From Amphritea sp. (GTDB taxonomy: Bacteria > Pseudomonadota > Gammaproteobacteria > Pseudomonadales > Balneatricaceae), in the NCBI RefSeq assembly GCF_016744155.1, contig NZ_JADGEW010000001.1, positions 487,714 to 551,713 of the forward strand: DNA of 64,000 bases. Reading direction: 5' to 3'. A model generated the notes under the pieces. That model did no database searches, was not told where the DNA came from, and saw nothing but the letters and a program-made list of their open reading frames with translations. How positions within the stretch are numbered: the first letter of the stretch is position 1; each line of letters starts with the position of its first letter. The position numbers were made by a program, and so were the translations under genes. Shown in pieces: positions 60,929 through 64,000 of the stretch.

Positions 60929-61939
60929 CTACTCCTGACCTGGGATTAATAGGGTTTTGCTTCCCCGCCCAGGTATCTCCCGGGCTAATTTCGGTACCAG
61001 ATAGCCCGGTAGTTGATCTTGCAACTGGCTAATGATCTGTTTGGCTTCATTATCGGGGACATCGAAATGAGCAGCGCCTTTGACTGGATCAAAGGTGAAG
61101 AGATAGTAGGGTAACACGCCGATATCAAAAAGTTTTTCACTTAATTCTTTAAGTGTTGCGACGCTATCGTTAACGCCTCGTAACAGCACCGCCTGATTCA
61201 GAACAGTAACTCCTGCATGCTTTAGCTGCTCAACTGCCTTTGCCACAGCAGTATCCAGCTCTTGTGGATGGTTGCTGTGAATCACAGTGACTACTTTGAG
61301 CGTTGTTTGGCTAAACAGGTTCGTGAGTGACGTAGTGATTCGCTGCGGTAGAACCACCGGAAGTCGACTATGAATACGCAAGCGGGTCAGGTGGGGGATT
61401 TCTTGAAGATCTCCTATGAGTTGTTTCAATCGAGCGTCACTAGAGACGAGGGGGTCTCCTCCAGAAAAAATTACTTCGGTGATACTGGTGTCAGCAGCGA
61501 TGTAATCAAGGATTTTCTGCCACTGTTCTGGCCCCAAGCGGTTTTCATCGTAGGGGAAGTGCCGGCGAAAACAGTATCGGCAGTTAATGGCACAGGCACC
61601 GGTTAGTATCACTAAAACCCGACCTTTGTATTTATGGATCAGACCGTCGACCGGGTTGCTGCTCATCTCTTCTAAAGGGTCACTGATGAAGCCAGGAACG
61701 GTTTCTAACTCTTCGCCAAGGGGCAGTACCTGACGTAGTAGTGGGTCATCGGGGTTCGCTTTCTCTATTCGGTCTAACCAGGGGCGGGGAACACGCATGG
61801 CAAATTCCAGGCTGGCGCGATTGGCCCCTTCCAATAATGAATCGGGAAGCTGCAGATAGCTAAGTAGCTCTTCCGGACTCTTTAAAGTCTGGCTGAGCAG
61901 TGTTTGCCAAGTGTCTGGCAGCTTGATAGTTGAGTTCAT
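60929..61939 (-). CDS. epmB: EF-P (R)-beta-lysylation protein EpmB (lysine 2,3-aminomutase)
   Basis: Radical SAM, PLP-dependent aminomutase turning lysine into (R)-beta-lysine, which EpmA attaches to EF-P. I start at ATG 61939 (MNSTIKLPDTWQTLL), giving 336 residues, near E. coli EpmB (342). The open frame extends to a TTG at 61999 and includes another ATG, but that region is probably the shared efp promoter. Motifs: LRVPRPWLDRIEKANPDDPLLRQVLP, CAINCRYCFRRHFPY (CxxxCxxC), FSGGDPLV, RLRIHSRLPVVLP and YLVPKLAREIPG. It is divergent from efp. Confidence 0.94.
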   Translation of the reverse strand: MNSTIKLPDTWQTLLSQTLKSPEELLSYLQLPDSLLEGANRASLEFAMRVPRPWLDRIEKANPDDPLLRQVLPLGEELETVPGFISDPLEEMSSNPVDGLIHKYKGRVLVILTGACAINCRYCFRRHFPYDENRLGPEQWQKILDYIAADTSITEVIFSGGDPLVSSDARLKQLIGDLQEIPHLTRLRIHSRLPVVLPQRITTSLTNLFSQTTLKVVTVIHSNHPQELDTAVAKAVEQLKHAGVTVLNQAVLLRGVNDSVATLKELSEKLFDIGVLPYYLFTFDPVKGAAHFDVPDNEAKQIISQLQDQLPGYLVPKLAREIPGRGSKTLLIPGQE

Positions 61940-62048
61940 ATAGGAATATTTTCGCGGAAAATTTGCTCGCATTCTCCTTTCAAGTAGAATGTGTGTCAAT
62001 TTTGCGGTGGCAAGTGTTCACCAGATTATAATTTATTTTGAGATCGTT

Positions 62049-62612
62049 ATGGCAAATTACCCATCGAACCAGTTTAAGAACGGCCTGAAAGTGATGATTG
62101 AGGGCGATCCATGCTCAATGGTAGATGTTGAATTCGTTAAGCCGGGTAAAGGCCAGGCTTTCACCCGGGTAAAACTGAAGAATCTTATTACTGGCCGCAG
62201 CTGGGAGCGTACCTTTAAGTCGAATGAAACAGCTGAAGGCGCTGATGTAATGGATACTGATATGGAGTATCTGTACTGCGATGGCGAGATGTGGCACTTC
62301 ATGGATCCGCAAAGCTTCGATCAGGTTGCTGCAGACAAAACGGCTATTGGTGATGCTCATCAGTGGCTGAAAGAACAGGATAAATGCCTGGTTACCCTGT
62401 GGAATAACAACCCGATTTCAATCACACCGCCAAACTTTGTTGAACTGGAAGTCACCGAGACTGATCCTGGCCTCAAAGGTGATACTGCTCAGGGTGGTTC
62501 TAAGCCTGCGACATTGCAGTCGGGCGCTGTTGTGCGTGTACCGTTGTTTATTGAACAAGGCGATGTGTTGAAGATTGATACGCGGAGTGGTGACTACGTC
62601 TCCCGCGCTTAA
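62049..62612 (+). CDS. efp: Translation elongation factor P
   Basis: Relieves ribosome stalling at polyproline stretches. The ATG at 62049 gives [20 protein letters not shown] and 187 residues (E. coli 188). The modified lysine is K34 in [14 protein letters not shown], the residue that EpmA and EpmB target. The three beta-barrel domains are complete, ending in [12 protein letters not shown]. An in-frame extension up to 61989 is not family-like. epmB is divergent upstream and epmA is 335 bases downstream, so the modification module is local. EpmC, the optional hydroxylase, is not seen here. Confidence 0.97.
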   Translation: MANYPSNQFKNGLKVMIEGDPCSMVDVEFVKPGKGQAFTRVKLKNLITGRSWERTFKSNETAEGADVMDTDMEYLYCDGEMWHFMDPQSFDQVAADKTAIGDAHQWLKEQDKCLVTLWNNNPISITPPNFVELEVTETDPGLKGDTAQGGSKPATLQSGAVVRVPLFIEQGDVLKIDTRSGDYVSRA

Positions 62613-62753
62613 AAATTGTTTGAATGCTATTGCGCTTGCGATAGCTGCGTTATAAACCGGTTCGCAATGCTCATTAAGGCGACTTAACTCCGCCTGCTCA
62701 CCGGTTTATGCCTTGCTCTCACTGCGCTCATAACGCATTCAAATCAATTTTTT
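62611..62753. repeat. Nested inverted repeats downstream of efp
   Basis: Outer arms AAAAATTGTTTGAATGC (62611-62627) and GCATTCAAA-T-CAATTTTT (62735-62752) pair with one bulged base. Inside, ATAAACCGGT (62652-62661) pairs with ACCGGTTTAT (62700-62709), and AGGCG with CGCCT at the centre. A local hairpin, GCTATTGC-GCTT-GCGATAGC, lies at 62626-62645. It resembles a mobile palindromic element; no ORF inside. Confidence 0.75.
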
Positions 62754-62762
62754 ATAATTATT

Positions 62763-62787
62763 AATGGCAGCCTCGGCTGCCATTTTT
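62763..62787 (+). terminator. Rho-independent terminator after efp
   Basis: AATGGCAGC and GCTGCCATT pair around CTCG, followed by TTTTAT. It lies 150 bases after the efp stop, beyond the nested repeat. Confidence 0.85.
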
Positions 62788-62794
62788 ATGTAAA

Positions 62795-62924
62795 GGATGT
62801 GCAGTATGCCGCGAGCGCATGGGCGCGCAAGAGCGGCGATGTACAGGACGTACAGTATGCTACAAGCGCAGGGATGCGCAGGAGTGGTGAAAGCAGGATG
62901 TATGGTATGCCGCGGGCACGACGG
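62795..62924. repeat. Degenerate tandem repeat (about 51 bp, 2.5 units) before epmA
   Basis: Units begin at 62795 (GGATGTGCAGTATGCCGCGA), 62846 (GGACGTACAGTATGCTACAA) and 62896 (GGATGTATGGTATGCCGCGG), the last partial. The units share GAGCGCATGGGCGCGCAAGAG-type G/C-rich middles. A minus-strand frame stays open across two units only because the period is near 51. It is not translated in any credible gene. Confidence 0.85.
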
Positions 62925-62947
62925 TTTATATTGAAAGGTGATGTCTG

Positions 62948-63919
62948 ATGAGTGAATTGTGGAAAGCGACGGCGTCGGTTGAAAATCTGCGTAAGCGGGC
63001 GGAGATCTTTACACAGATCCGTGGTTTTTTTGCTGAGCGGGATGTGCTGGAGGTGGAAACGCCACTGATGACGACTGCTGCTGTCAGTGATCCCTATATC
63101 GATACCATCGAGTGTCGCTATCACCCGTTGCCAGAACAGCAGGGGCAAATACGCTATCTACAAAGTTCCCCTGAATACGCCATGAAGCGTCTGCTTGCGT
63201 CGGGCAGCGGTGCGATCTATCAAATCTGTAAGGCGTTTCGTAATGGGGAGTATGGTAAGCGCCATAATCCTGAATTCACTATGTTGGAATGGTATCGCCC
63301 CGGTTTTGATCATCACCGATTAATGGATGAAGTTGAGGCGTTGGTGGTGCCGTTACTTGGGCTTACCGCCTGTCAACGGATAAGCTACGGTGAACTGTTT
63401 AAGCAGTATCTGAATATTGACCCTTATTCAGCTACGGCCGAAGAGCTTGCAGTTATTACCCGCGAGCATATCGAGCTGGAGATGGACGATGACAACCGGG
63501 ATAACTGGCTTAACCTGCTGATGTCCCATGTGATAGAGCCACAGCTGGTGGATAGTGGAGGCGTTTTTGTCTATGACTACCCTGCTAGTCAGGCAGCCCT
63601 TGCTAAGGTGATGACAAACAGTGCAGGTCAGGCTGTAGCCTGCCGGTTTGAGCTATTTGTTACTGGGATTGAGTTGGCTAATGGTTACTTTGAGCTAACT
63701 GATGCCGCTGAGCAGGCACGACGTTTTGCACAGGATATTGCTCAGCGCCAGGTTGAAGGGCTACCGGTACGGCCAACGGATAGCCTGCTGGTGGAGGCGC
63801 TGAAAAGCGGAATGCCAGAGTGCGCCGGTGTTGCCATGGGACTCGACCGATTAGTGATGTTGGCACAAGGCACGTCACAGATTAGTGACGTGATTGCCCT
63901 GCCGTTTGGCCGGGCTTGA
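62948..63919 (+). CDS. epmA: EF-P--(R)-beta-lysine ligase EpmA (GenX/PoxA)
   Basis: Class II lysyl-tRNA synthetase paralogue that attaches beta-lysine to EF-P K34. The 323-residue product starts MSELWKATASVENLRKRAEI, with GAAAGGTG upstream, and equals the E. coli length (325). It lacks the anticodon-binding domain, as expected. Class II motifs: VLEVETPLMTTAAVSDPYI (motif 1), FRNGEYGKRHNPEFTMLEWYR (motif 2) and GMPECAGVAMGLDRLVMLA (motif 3). It is downstream of efp after a repeat-rich spacer. A degenerate double-hairpin repeat follows its stop. Confidence 0.96.
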   Translation: MSELWKATASVENLRKRAEIFTQIRGFFAERDVLEVETPLMTTAAVSDPYIDTIECRYHPLPEQQGQIRYLQSSPEYAMKRLLASGSGAIYQICKAFRNGEYGKRHNPEFTMLEWYRPGFDHHRLMDEVEALVVPLLGLTACQRISYGELFKQYLNIDPYSATAEELAVITREHIELEMDDDNRDNWLNLLMSHVIEPQLVDSGGVFVYDYPASQAALAKVMTNSAGQAVACRFELFVTGIELANGYFELTDAAEQARRFAQDIAQRQVEGLPVRPTDSLLVEALKSGMPECAGVAMGLDRLVMLAQGTSQISDVIALPFGRA

Positions 63920-63930
63920 TAAGAGCAGAG

Positions 63931-63969
63931 GCTAGACCGCCGCTGCGCGGCTAGCTAGTTGTTAGAAAA
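63931..63969 (+). repeat. Degenerate double-hairpin repeat, copy 4
   Basis: Eleven bases after the epmA stop: GCCGC-TGC-GCGGC at 63939-63951 flanked by CTAG on both sides, followed by TTGTTAGAAAAAGCG. The GC hairpin and CTAG flanks match the family, but the GGAAAAC hairpin is missing or lost. It may act as the epmA terminator region. Confidence 0.45.
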
Positions 63970-64000
63970 AGCGTAAAGAACTGTTTGCAGAGAAACTGCA

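Noticed and set aside
62611-62924. Possible CRISPR array
   Set aside because: Units are degenerate, directly adjacent without spacers, and no cas genes are present.
62786-63148. 120-residue minus-strand ORF with repeated SPLLRxxALxAYCTS units
   Set aside because: It is the antisense reading of the tandem repeat and the start of epmA; the repetition follows from the ~51-bp period, not from coding selection.

Overview
The window is a stretch of core chromosome from a gammaproteobacterium. Gene order points to the Oceanospirillales/Pseudomonas side of the class (a marine Neptunomonas, Amphritea or Marinobacterium-like bacterium is my inference, not a measured placement). Reasons: ffh-rpsP-rimM-trmD-rplS-xerD-dsbC-hom-thrC-recJ, nudF-yqiB-cpdA-yqiA-parE-parC, and proA-nadD-rsfS-rlmH-mrdA-rodA-mltB-rlpA-dacA-dat-ybeD-lipB-lipA followed by holA-lptE-leuS and lnt-corC-ybeY-phoH-miaB all match Pseudomonas-type neighbourhoods. 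Base composition looks moderate (about half G+C), coding density is high, and I saw no tRNA, rRNA, CRISPR array, prophage or intact insertion sequence.

Layout. 1-12 kb (+): end of ffh, the rpsP-rimM-trmD-rplS ribosome/tRNA-modification operon, a small secreted protein, xerD-dsbC, the threonine genes hom-thrC, then a YdcF-like protein, recJ, a 60-residue ORF and nfo. 12-14 kb (-): a SulP anion transporter. 14-21 kb (+): nudF-yqiB-cpdA-yqiA-parE, then parC, with a LexA-like operator just before yqiA. 21-23 kb (+): rpsA without its usual cmk and ihfB neighbours. 23-26 kb (-): a LysE/RhtB exporter, a TauE-like permease and a large membrane protein with a possible cyclase-like domain. 26-38 kb (+): the proA to lipA block, joining proline and NAD synthesis, ribosome maturation, the elongation peptidoglycan machinery and lipoate synthesis. 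38-43 kb (+): a four-gene membrane glycolipid cassette (flippase-like protein, ArnC-like GT2, ArnT-like glycosyltransferase, PAP2 phosphatase), then an OsmC protein. 43-50 kb (-): EamA transporter, lipoprotein cytochrome c, holA-lptE-leuS. 50-56 kb: ybeL (+), lnt-corC-ybeY-phoH-miaB (-), a DUF1820 gene (+). 56-64 kb: a five-domain c-di-GMP protein (+), a Bax-like glucosaminidase (-), and the EF-P module, with epmB divergent from efp and epmA.

How the parts work together. Four themes dominate: translation and its quality control (rpsP, rimM, trmD, rplS, rpsA, rsfS, rlmH, leuS, ybeY, miaB, EF-P with EpmA/EpmB), wall and outer-membrane building (mrdA, rodA, mltB, rlpA, dacA, dat, lptE, lnt, the glycolipid cassette, the Bax-like enzyme), DNA topology and repair (parE, parC, recJ, nfo, xerD, holA), and small-molecule metabolism (hom, thrC, proA, nadD, lipB, lipA).

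The most interesting non-coding signals are a family of double-hairpin repeats that sit just downstream of stop codons in the same orientation relative to the gene (three good copies at 43.4, 45.05 and 45.58 kb, one degenerate at 63.94 kb), a LexA-like box before yqiA-parE, a terminator-like hairpin in the leuS leader, a 16-bp inverted repeat between dacA and dat, and nested inverted plus tandem repeats between efp and epmA. Nothing I can see is clearly a new defence or mobile system.
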